A DNA stretch of 22,059 nucleotides from a bacterium (GTDB lineage: Bacteria; Cyanobacteriota; Vampirovibrionia; Gastranaerophilales; Gastranaerophilaceae). The notes under the pieces were generated by a model. It made no database searches, had not been told where the DNA came from, and saw only the letters and a program-made list of their open reading frames with translations. The stretch lies in contig SFZC01000018.1 in assembly GCA_004558955.1 (NCBI GenBank), positions 1 through 22,059 of the forward strand. The letters are read 5' to 3'. The first letter of the stretch is position 1; each line of letters begins with the position of its first letter. The position numbers and the translations under genes were made by a program. Below, one piece after another: positions 1 to 7,204 of this stretch.

Positions 1-12
1 CGTATCTCCTTG

Positions 13-412
13 CTATATTTCTTCCCGGGGCCCCGGGCGCAGTTGGGTCTCCCCCAGCTCCAGACGCAGCCGTCCGGCGGACAGCTCCGTAAGCCGGTCC
101 TGCAGCCGCCGGGGGGCGTCCTCCGGCAGGGACAGGGTCAAAGCCACCTCCGCCCCGTAGTCCACGGCGTCCACGGTGCCGCCGACGGCCTGCACCTCCA
201 GCTTCACCCGCTCCAGCAGGGGATAGGGACAGGTGCAGCGGGCCGCGGTCCACAGGCCCATGGCCGCCACGCCTGCGGCGGCCAGCGCGTCCCGGGCGCT
301 TTTGCTGTAGGCCCGGGTAAGCCCTCCGGCCCCCAGCAGGATGCCGCCGAAATAGCGTGTCACCACGCACAGAGCGTTGGTGACGTGCTCCCGCTGGAAC
401 ACCGCCAGCATA
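13..412 (-). CDS. yigZ: YigZ/IMPACT family protein, C-terminal fragment
   Basis: C-terminal ~132 residues of a YigZ (UPF0029/IMPACT) protein, a family related to the eukaryotic translation regulator IMPACT whose biochemical role in bacteria is poorly defined. The diagnostic stretch VVTRYFGGILLGAGGL followed by RAYS is directly visible, then the usual C-terminal small domain; the stop (TAG) is at 13-15. Family members are about 200-220 aa, so roughly the first 75 residues, including the GEPxGTAGxP segment expected just before MLAVFQREHVTN, are missing. The apparent ATG at 411 is an internal Met of the family, not a true start. GC content is around 70 percent, unlike everything from 413 onward. 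The fragment ends exactly where the ilvD fragment begins, in a different frame, so I read it as foreign sequence joined by misassembly. Family identification is firm; the host is unknown, with a GC-rich Firmicute or Actinobacterium plausible. Confidence 0.85.
393..412. other. Chimeric junction word shared by yigZ and ilvD
   Basis: Read on the minus strand, these 20 bases encode YAGGVP(A) in the ilvD frame, the natural continuation of IlvD after MADFH. One base shifted, they encode MLAVFQ, the natural continuation of YigZ before REHVTN. Both proteins therefore look native on both sides of the same word. To the left the sequence is about 70 percent GC; to the right it is AT-rich. This is what a de Bruijn assembler produces when two genomes share a k-mer of about 20 bases. 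A real recombination event is the less likely alternative. Confidence 0.7.
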
Positions 413-1363
413 GTGAAAATCAGCCATTGTCATAGTTGAGGACGGATTAATTTTTACAATTTGATGAACCTGTTTGCTGAGTTCGTCAAAATCTTTCAAG
501 GTAATATCAATACCACCGGCATTAGCTATTGCCAAAGTGTGCAAAAAGGTGTTTGTTGAACCGCCTAATGCCAAGTCTGCCGTAATAAGGTTTCGCAGGC
601 TTTCTCTTGTAATTATTGAGGACGGTGTAATATTTTCTTTAACAAGTTCAACAATTCGCATACCTGACTCAAACGCAATACGTCTTTTTTGAGCAGAAAC
701 AGCAGAAGATGAAGCACAATAAGGCAAACTCATTCCCAAAAGCTCTGTTAAACAAGCCATAGTATTTGCAGTGTACATGCCTTGACATGAACCTGCTGAC
801 GGACATGAAGCTTCTTCAAGAGCCAACAATTCTTCTTCTGATATTTTACCTTTTCTATACTGCCCGACCGCTTCAAAAGAACCGGTAACCATTGTTAATT
901 TGTGATGTCCCTGACACTCACCGTCAAGCATAGGACCAGCCGTAACAATAATTGTCGGAATATTTAACCTCAATGCGGCAATGAGCATTCCGGGAGTGAT
1001 TTTGTCGCAATTAGAAAGCAATACCAATCCATCCAACTGATGACCTTCTGCAACCGCTTCAATGCAATCAGCAATCAAATCACGAGAAGGCAAAGAATAT
1101 CGCATTCCGCCATGGCCCATTGCAATTCCGTCACAAATAGCGGGAACACCGAAAACAAATGCTTGTCCGCCGCCTGAGTGTATGCCTTTTTCAATTTGAC
1201 GTTCCAAATCCCGCATGCCGATATGTCCGGGAACCAAATCGGAAAATGAACTAGCAATACCAATAAACGGGGCGTTCATATTCTTTTTACTAACACCGGT
1301 TGCCATAAGTAAGCCACGGTGCGGAGTTCTAGCCAAGCCTTTTTTAATATTGTCACTACGCAT
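393..1363 (-). CDS. ilvD: Dihydroxy-acid dehydratase, N-terminal ~324 residues
   Basis: Dehydrates 2,3-dihydroxy-isovalerate and 2,3-dihydroxy-3-methylvalerate to the 2-oxo acids in valine, isoleucine and leucine synthesis; an iron-sulfur cytosolic enzyme. Read on the minus strand from ATG 1363-1361, the protein begins MRSDNIKKGLARTPHRGLL. It shows SFSDLVPGH (40-47), CDGIAMGHGGMRYSLPSRD (77-95), SNCDKITPGM (117-126, cluster Cys119) and SAGSCQGMYTANTM (189-202, cluster Cys193), then LALGGSTNTFLH. The VPGH loop without Cys is the E. coli-type arrangement. An AGAAGGGAT ribosome binding site lies upstream. The family is about 550 aa; the reading is lost at the junction near residue 324, where GC-rich yigZ sequence begins, so the C-terminal 40 percent is absent from the window. 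I see no sign of decay before that point, so this is an assembly truncation rather than a pseudogene. Confidence 0.93.
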
Positions 1364-1375
1364 AAATACACCAAT

Positions 1376-1436
1376 CCCTTCTTTTTAATTATATATCAAA
1401 AGAAATTAATGTAGTTTACAAATCAAAGGATTTGAT
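1376..1436 (-). promoter_or_regulatory. Candidate ilvD promoter, RBS and small palindrome
   Basis: On the minus strand, TATAAT lies at 1393-1388, about 25 bases before the ilvD ATG, and the GAAGGG ribosome binding site at 1381-1376. No good -35 box sits 17 bases upstream. A perfect 6-bp inverted repeat ATCAAA/TTTGAT (1422-1427 and 1431-1436, three-base loop) lies where a regulator could bind. The rest of the 1364-1609 gap holds only the terminator at 1553-1584; nothing else is recognisable. Promoter placement is tentative. Confidence 0.3.
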
Positions 1437-1552
1437 AATCCTATAAACTATCTGTTTTTTGTCATACGCCAGTTTTTTAACAATATCTATTTAAAAGGCT
1501 TTTCTAATGTAAACTAAGATAGGTGGGATACTAAAATCGTAAGATTTAGAAG

Positions 1553-1584
1553 AAAACCACCGACTAAATTTGGTCGGTGGTTTT
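1553..1584 (-). terminator. Rho-independent terminator after the giant surface protein
   Basis: Twelve-base perfect stem, AAAACCACCGAC (1553-1564) against GTCGGTGGTTTT (1573-1584), with an 8-base loop. It starts 26 bases past the stop of the surface-protein gene (minus strand) and ends in TTTTCTTCT on that strand. Both flanking genes are on the minus strand, so its job is to end the surface-protein transcript before ilvD. Confidence 0.85.
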
Positions 1585-1609
1585 AACATTTATTTGGTTT
1601 TTCTGTCTT

Positions 1610-4600
1610 CTAAAATACGTTTGAGAACTTATTTACATCATCTAATATCATATTTAAGAAGAGAATTTGATTTGCGGTTGCAGAATCCAAGTTTACAAAC
1701 TTAGCCCCTGCTCGGCTTCCCGTTGTTGAAACAATTTCAACATTCGCATTGATATCAAGGTTTCCGTAACCGATGTGAACAGGTACTACATCACCGACTT
1801 TGACATCTTTGCCGTGTTTAATAGAAATTCCGCCTCTTGAAATATCTATCAACTGTTCAACGCCGTGTCCCGTTTCTAGTGAAATAGGGTTGATGTTATC
1901 AGAAACCGAATATCTCATATATTGACGTTTATCAATAGCAGACAAGCCTTGAGAATCAATTTTTCTTTGAATATATGTTACACTTCCGTCCGCTCTGCTG
2001 TTGTCATCGTCTGTGTCAATGTCATTGTCAGCATCCGTATCAATATCGGTGTCTGTGTCGATGTCAGTATCACCAGGATTTGGTTCAGGAACATCATCAT
2101 CGTCATCATTATCAGTATCACCCGGGTTAGGCTCAGGTTTATCATCGTCAGTATCTGTATCGCCAGGATTTGGCTCAGGAATATCATCATCATCATCTGA
2201 ATCTGTGTCACCAGGATTTGGTTCCGGCTTGTCGTCATCAGTGTCAGTATCACCAGGATTTGGTTCCGGAATATCATCATCAGTATCAATATCTGAATCC
2301 AAGTCGATATCCGTGTCAGCATCTAAGTCGTTATCCAAATCAGAGTCAGCATCGGTATCTGTGTCCATATCAATGTCGTTATCAGCATCAATATCAGTGT
2401 CTGTATCGATATCCGTATCAGTATCGGTATCACCAAATGAAGGTTCTTTATCATTAGGTTTATCGTCATCTGTGTCGGTGTCAGAATCCAAATCAATATC
2501 AGTATCAGTATCTAAGTCAGTATCGATATCTGTGTCGTTATCTAAATCGTTGTCATTATCGACATCAATATCAGTATCCGTGTCAACATCTGTATCTGTG
2601 TCGGTATCACCGAAATTAGGCTCATCAGGCTTATGTTCAGGTGTATCATCATCTGTATCGGTATCTGTATCAATATCAACGTCTGTGTCTGAGTCTAAAT
2701 CCGTGTCAATGTCGTTATCAGCATCAGTATCTGTATCCGTATCAATATCATTATCCATGTCAATGTCAGTGTCTGTATCGATATCCGTATCAGTATCGGT
2801 ATCACCAAAGGTTGGCTGATTTTTATCTTTATCAGGAATATCATCATCAGTGTCTGTGTCTAAGTCATTATCCACGTCAACATCTGTATCTAAATCCGTA
2901 TCTATATCTAAGTCAGTGTCAATATCCGTATCAGTATCAATATCGTTGTCGATATCAATATCAATGTCAGTATCAATATCTGTATCAGCATCAGTGTCAT
3001 TATCACCAAAAGAAGGTTCAGGTTTATCCTCGATTTCTAACGGAGTTGCATCAACTATATCATCATTATCATCAACATTAGATTCTTGACCGTTGAATAC
3101 GCCGTCACCATCACCTTGATGATAGTAATAATTTCTTTCGTGTTCGTCATGACCGATTCCTTCAACATCATCAGGTCTAACCGCATGACCTGTAGGAATT
3201 TCGCTTGTACCAAGCATTTTATTTGTTGAAGAATCTACGGTTTTTGAATATCCGTCTTTCCCGAATTTTACGGCAACACCGTTTGCGTAAATGTTATCCG
3301 CCGTAATATTAACTGTTCCGTTATCAATAACCGCATTGTCAACTCTTACTGTTGAATCAGCATAAGCATAATGACCGTTATCAATATATGTTCCGTTAGG
3401 ACGAAGTGCTTTGTTAATATCCAATGCCTTTAATACAACATTGTTCGGTAACACTTCATCTCTATGATCAAAGCCTGTATATCCGCCGTCTTTTTGACCG
3501 TAATCACGAGATCCGAAGTAATCTCTCGGAGTAACGGAATTATCAACAATATGACCTAAATTTTTAATTGTTAAGTTTTTACCTCTTGTAATAATTCTCA
3601 TATTACCTTCGGAAGTAACATTATTAATGATTGTATTTCCGCCAAATTCGGCATCTAAATCGCCTTCACGAGCAATAATAGTACAAACCTTATTAACTAA
3701 ATTTTTCTTATCGTCCAAAGCCTTAATAAAAATACTATCATTTGCTAAGGCATCCATTGAATAATTATTTCCGTCAGTTTGATTGAAGGTTAATTTATTA
3801 TCTTGGCTACCGATATTACCGTTTGCAATCAAAGACATGCCCCAACCTTCAACATTTGCTACGGTATTGTCGATTGCAGAATTTAACATATCATAACGAG
3901 AACCGTTATTTGTATTACCGAAATCGTCATCAACCGTCAAAATTACTCTACCGTCAGCCTTAATTTTGTCAATTTTCATATCATTGCCGATAGAAGCGTA
4001 ATTAATAACTAAATCTTTTCTTCTTGAAACCGCAGTTTGGTTAGTATCGGTTGTTGTTGCGGTAACCGTACCATCTACGTTAGCATTGATAGATTTTGTA
4101 AAATCTCTGCTACCGTCTGATTTTGGACCGATACCAGTACAACCCGAACCGACACACGCATTTTGTTGAACAGGCTCACCGATTGTACCGTTTTCAACGT
4201 CCATTGTTAAATTTTCGCCTGCTTTTAAGAGAGTTTTTTCAACTCCGTAATTCAAAATATTGCCGTTAACATTTGCAATATCAATATTATTTCCCGCAGA
4301 AACGTAATTGTCATTAGACGTATTATCACCGATTACCACATTGCTGTTTTTATTTGAAACTGCAACGTTTCTGTCAGCATGAACAAGCCCTTTAATATTA
4401 AGTCCTTTAGAACCTGAATTTGAAATATTCACATTATCTGTAACATTAACACGTCCCGAACTTGTGATATTTAAACCTTTGTTACCTGAGTTTGAAAGGT
4501 TTGTTTCGCCATCATTAAGAACATTACCAGAAATATTCAATTCGGTTTCTTTAGAAATTGTGTAATCATAAACATTACCGTCAACGTTGTATCGAGTACC

Positions 4601-5548
4601 GTTTTCGGCAGGTGCGTTAGTAATATTTACTTTTCCGCCTGCGTTTTTAACATTTCCCGAAATATTCAAATCATTCCAGTAATTGTTGATTGTTGTGTTC
4701 CCGTTTACATTTATAACATTTCCTGCAATTTTAACACCTTCTGAACCGTTGTTGCGGATATTTATATCACCGTTTCCAAGATTTCTCATTGTGCCTTGAA
4801 TATCAACACCTGCAGCCGTATCAGTTTGTCTTGTTTCAATAGTAATATTACCGTTATTGCTGAAATATCTGATATTATTAGTGTTTACTAAGGTATCAAA
4901 CAAGTTTTGTGCTTGTGCTTTTGACAAATTATTTAGTGCAGATTCGTTTACACCTGCGACAATACCCGCATTTTGGGCGATAGTAACTTTCCCGCCTTTT
5001 AACTCAACATCATTTGCTGCTAAAACTTTACCATTAATCGTAATAGGTTGACCGTTGTTTGAATTTGCCAATCCTGAATAATCTGCAGTCGGGTTTGAAC
5101 GATATTGTGCGTATGTTGCCTGAGTTGGGGTATAAACGCTCAATGAACCTACATTAAGTACACCTGAAGAACCTACAACCATGCCTTTAGGTGATACAAA
5201 AACCGCTTTTCCGTTATAGAAATTACCATCTCTCATTGTGTTAACCAAACCGTTAATATTAATTTGGTTATCAACTAAGTTTAAAAATGTATTGATGTCG
5301 TTATTACCATATTTAAAAATCAAATTTGCGACATCATCTTTATCAAGTACAAAATCTTTATATTTTCTGTAGCCAATGTCTGTTTTAGGAATCATTGCCG
5401 TAGGGTTAATGTTGTAAACTCCATTATTTCCGTTAATCCCGCTAATTTCACTTGCAATGACAGATAGCAACATGCTTTGCTGCGTTAAAAATAACGATGT
5501 AAGCACTGCAGCTACAATTCTTTTAGGTTTTTTATTACGGGTATTCAT
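1610..5548 (-). CDS. Giant TPS-domain/beta-helix surface protein with Asp-x repeats and C-terminal PilZ domain
   Basis: Predicted exported adhesin-like protein of 1312 aa. I chose ATG 5548-5546 over the upstream ATG at 5587 because AAAGGA (5560-5555) lies 6 bases before it and the product then opens with a signal peptide: basic MNTRNKKPKR, a hydrophobic core to about residue 30, likely cleavage after IAS (33). Residues ~41-140 resemble the TPS/haemagglutination-activity domain (NGKAVFVSPKGMVVGSSGVL and LNVGSLSVYT). Residues ~150-800 are Asn/Gly-rich repeats such as NISGNV and GLNI, typical of a parallel beta-helix. Residues 847-1182 are a nearly pure Asp-x comb with Pro linkers. Residues ~1200-1312 form a PilZ-like domain with RQYMR (1208-1212, RxxxR) and DISRGG (1235-1240, D/NxSxxG), the c-di-GMP-binding signature. 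No TpsB transporter, LPXTG or autotransporter barrel is visible. A cytosolic-ligand domain on an exported protein is paradoxical. The gene is likely monocistronic, with its own candidate promoter and terminator. Confidence 0.85.
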   Translation of the reverse strand: MNTRNKKPKRIVAAVLTSLFLTQQSMLLSVIASEISGINGNNGVYNINPTAMIPKTDIGYRKYKDFVLDKDDVANLIFKYGNNDINTFLNLVDNQININGLVNTMRDGNFYNGKAVFVSPKGMVVGSSGVLNVGSLSVYTPTQATYAQYRSNPTADYSGLANSNNGQPITINGKVLAANDVELKGGKVTIAQNAGIVAGVNESALNNLSKAQAQNLFDTLVNTNNIRYFSNNGNITIETRQTDTAAGVDIQGTMRNLGNGDINIRNNGSEGVKIAGNVINVNGNTTINNYWNDLNISGNVKNAGGKVNITNAPAENGTRYNVDGNVYDYTISKETELNISGNVLNDGETNLSNSGNKGLNITSSGRVNVTDNVNISNSGSKGLNIKGLVHADRNVAVSNKNSNVVIGDNTSNDNYVSAGNNIDIANVNGNILNYGVEKTLLKAGENLTMDVENGTIGEPVQQNACVGSGCTGIGPKSDGSRDFTKSINANVDGTVTATTTDTNQTAVSRRKDLVINYASIGNDMKIDKIKADGRVILTVDDDFGNTNNGSRYDMLNSAIDNTVANVEGWGMSLIANGNIGSQDNKLTFNQTDGNNYSMDALANDSIFIKALDDKKNLVNKVCTIIAREGDLDAEFGGNTIINNVTSEGNMRIITRGKNLTIKNLGHIVDNSVTPRDYFGSRDYGQKDGGYTGFDHRDEVLPNNVVLKALDINKALRPNGTYIDNGHYAYADSTVRVDNAVIDNGTVNITADNIYANGVAVKFGKDGYSKTVDSSTNKMLGTSEIPTGHAVRPDDVEGIGHDEHERNYYYHQGDGDGVFNGQESNVDDNDDIVDATPLEIEDKPEPSFGDNDTDADTDIDTDIDIDIDNDIDTDTDIDTDLDIDTDLDTDVDVDNDLDTDTDDDIPDKDKNQPTFGDTDTDTDIDTDTDIDMDNDIDTDTDTDADNDIDTDLDSDTDVDIDTDTDTDDDTPEHKPDEPNFGDTDTDTDVDTDTDIDVDNDNDLDNDTDIDTDLDTDTDIDLDSDTDTDDDKPNDKEPSFGDTDTDTDIDTDTDIDADNDIDMDTDTDADSDLDNDLDADTDIDLDSDIDTDDDIPEPNPGDTDTDDDKPEPNPGDTDSDDDDDIPEPNPGDTDTDDDKPEPNPGDTDNDDDDDVPEPNPGDTDIDTDTDIDTDADNDIDTDDDNSRADGSVTYIQRKIDSQGLSAIDKRQYMRYSVSDNINPISLETGHGVEQLIDISRGGISIKHGKDVKVGDVVPVHIGYGNLDINANVEIVSTTGSRAGAKFVNLDSATANQILFLNMILDDVNKFSNVF
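2003..3010 (-). repeat. Two-tier Asp-x coding repeat array
   Basis: Within the surface-protein gene, about 336 codons alternate Asp with T, I, L, V, N, A, M or S, so six-base periodicity runs for about 1 kb. Four long units each begin FGD and close in DDDxP plus a short linker; they start at 3010, 2809, 2614 and 2437 and span 67, 65, 59 and 60 residues. Four short PGD units follow, from 2257, 2215, 2167 and 2125, of 14, 16, 14 and 16 residues, that is a 30-residue dimer (KPEPNPGDTDSDDDDD type) present twice. A final PGD half-unit from 2077 ends in DDDN. Codons vary between copies, so the array is not a simple recent expansion. Extended, very acidic and likely cation-binding (inference). Confidence 0.9.
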
Positions 5549-5604
5549 AGAAAATCCTTTCATGTCATGAAATAAAAAAAAATACACATCTAATCAACAA
5601 TTTT

Positions 5605-5664
5605 ATTCTAACAAGAGCATGTCAAAATGTAATCTATTATTACTTTTTTTTAAGACATGTTCTT
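5605..5664 (-). promoter_or_regulatory. Candidate promoter with overlapping inverted repeat upstream of the surface protein
   Basis: On the minus strand, TAGAAT (5610-5605) is preceded at 16 bases by TTACAT (5632-5627); TTGACA (5625-5620) also lies here but is badly spaced. An imperfect 11-bp inverted repeat, AAGAGCATGTC (5613-5623) against GACATGTTCTT (5654-5664), with a 30-base spacer, brackets the -35 region. It could be an operator, or a loose hairpin that ends the upstream flippase transcript. The 183-base gap between flippase stop and the chosen start supports a separate promoter. Confidence 0.35.
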
Positions 5665-5731
5665 ATTATTGTTTGTTTAAATACCCGTAAATATTTTTTC
5701 TTGCTAGTTTTAGAACAAATGTTAAGATTTG

Positions 5732-7189
5732 TTATTCAGCAAAATTTATCCATTTTCTTACTGCCAAATAGTAAAATCCATAGAATAGTATTAGCAAAAT
5801 TAACATTTGAACCGTTCCAGGAATTATTCCGACATAAGTTTTCAACAAATATGCCAAAATTACGGTCGGGACAAAGGTTATAAATAATCTTAAAATCATT
5901 CGCTTAGGAACTTTAATATTCAAATTCGGCACAACAATTACCGCACTCAACAACCAAAAAAGGAAGTTTGCCGCTAGTGTTGCCAAACCGACACCTACCA
6001 AGCCCATTTTCGGAATTAATACAATGTTAAGAATTACACCGACAATTCCCGAAATTAATTTAATTATAAAGCCGATATGAGTTTTGTTTGCCAGATGATA
6101 TTGCAAAGTTGTGTAATCAGTCAAAGACAGAAAAAAAACACCGAATGAAAAATATGGAACCAAAATACTTGCTTCATACATTTTAGGATTTGAAATAAAC
6201 AAGTGAGTGTAATCAATGTTATAATAAGAAATTACGGCAATTACAGGTAACGAGACCAACAGATAATAGCCCAAAAATCTTGAAATTATCGGTCGTACAT
6301 CAATTTTAGCCTCATACATATTAATAATTCTCGGAACTGCAGCAACAGTAATCATAGCAAATAAAGTCAGCAAAATTGACATTGTTAAACCGTATCCCGC
6401 ACCAACTAATGCCGCTTTTGAAAACCCGCTGATACTGTTCATAATAAATTTATTACTTTGAGTGATAATCCACGCACTCAAAGAAGTTGCAGCAATCGGA
6501 ATACCATATTTAATAATAGGTAAAATAGAACTCCACTCTATTTTTTGAGTTTTGAAAACCTTTAAAATTTCACTTTGATAGAGCAATAGAATATCAATCA
6601 AGGTAATTGAAATTCCCATACTTAACAAGATAGAAGCAGCACCAAGATGAAAAGCTTTCGCCAAATAAATTGCCAACAAAATTGTAGCAAATTGATTTAA
6701 TATCGTTGTGATTGAGTAGGAAATTGATTTTAATTGTGCACGCAAAATTTGAGATAATAATGCTCTAATCGCAACCGGAATAATCAAGAACAATACCATT
6801 AAAAAATATTTAAAAGGCACATGAAATTGAGCATACAGACTGTTCTTGAACAAAAATCCGAGTGTGAACATCAATAGCATGTTAATTGTCAAAATCGTAA
6901 CCAAGGTTGTCACATATTTGGGTAAATCATCAAGAAGTTGGTGATGTCTGAAAAATCTCAAACCTGATAAACCGACCCAATCAGAAAACAGAATGCAAAG
7001 AAAGGATAACAGTGCGATTGAAATTGTATATAATCCGTACTGTTCTTGAGAAAATAACGCAGTATAAATAGGGACGGCAATCATATTCCCGAACATGCCG
7101 CACAATTTTGACGGAGCATATTTCAGCATATCCGTAAAAATTCCTTTTATCTCTTTTTCTTCCAATTCTCTGTTTTCAATATATTCCAT
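5732..7189 (-). CDS. Polysaccharide (Wzx-like) flippase of the MOP superfamily
   Basis: Predicted inner-membrane flippase of 485 aa that would move lipid-linked saccharides across the membrane during capsule, O-antigen or exopolysaccharide synthesis. The protein is hydrophobic throughout with about 12-14 membrane segments. Its N-terminal region (FTDMLKYAPSKLCGMFGNM, then AVPIYTALFSQEQYGLYTI) has the layout of polysaccharide-biosynthesis exporters, where a helix pair is followed by an F/L-x-x-x-x-Y/F-G-x-Y/F motif; this separates it from MurJ. The start at 7189 has a perfect AAGGAG 5 bases upstream and lies 15 bases after the rimO stop, so the two are probably co-transcribed. No glycosyltransferases or Wzy polymerase sit nearby, so the substrate cannot be inferred. 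Substrate-level naming is uncertain; family assignment is good. Confidence 0.8.
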   Translation of the reverse strand: MEYIENRELEEKEIKGIFTDMLKYAPSKLCGMFGNMIAVPIYTALFSQEQYGLYTISIALLSFLCILFSDWVGLSGLRFFRHHQLLDDLPKYVTTLVTILTINMLLMFTLGFLFKNSLYAQFHVPFKYFLMVLFLIIPVAIRALLSQILRAQLKSISYSITTILNQFATILLAIYLAKAFHLGAASILLSMGISITLIDILLLYQSEILKVFKTQKIEWSSILPIIKYGIPIAATSLSAWIITQSNKFIMNSISGFSKAALVGAGYGLTMSILLTLFAMITVAAVPRIINMYEAKIDVRPIISRFLGYYLLVSLPVIAVISYYNIDYTHLFISNPKMYEASILVPYFSFGVFFLSLTDYTTLQYHLANKTHIGFIIKLISGIVGVILNIVLIPKMGLVGVGLATLAANFLFWLLSAVIVVPNLNIKVPKRMILRLFITFVPTVILAYLLKTYVGIIPGTVQMLILLILFYGFYYLAVRKWINFAE

Positions 7190-7204
7190 ATTTCTCCTTA
7201 ATTT

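Noticed and set aside
1..412. Horizontal acquisition of the GC-rich end
   Set aside because: The join falls within a word fitting both genes and both are cut in mid-protein; misassembly explains this more simply than transfer.
10..435. Plus-strand open frame opposite yigZ
   Set aside because: Composition shadow in GC-rich DNA; the minus strand carries the recognisable YigZ motifs.
1075..1263. Minus-strand 62-codon open frame
   Set aside because: Out-of-frame shadow inside ilvD, whose conserved motifs run continuously in another frame.
2077..2257. Regularly spaced repeats that could suggest a CRISPR array
   Set aside because: Spacing is 42/48 bases in frame, the units encode PEPNPGDTD-type peptides, and the between-repeat sequence is itself repetitive, so these are coding tandem repeats.
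2001..3089. Long plus-strand open frames rich in Ser-Val repeats
   Set aside because: They are the antisense reading of the Asp-x repeats on the minus strand; six-base periodicity keeps several frames open. No ribosome binding site or known domain.
5549..5587. Upstream ATG for the giant surface protein
   Set aside because: It would add 13 residues before the signal peptide and consume the AAAGGA ribosome binding site of the better start.
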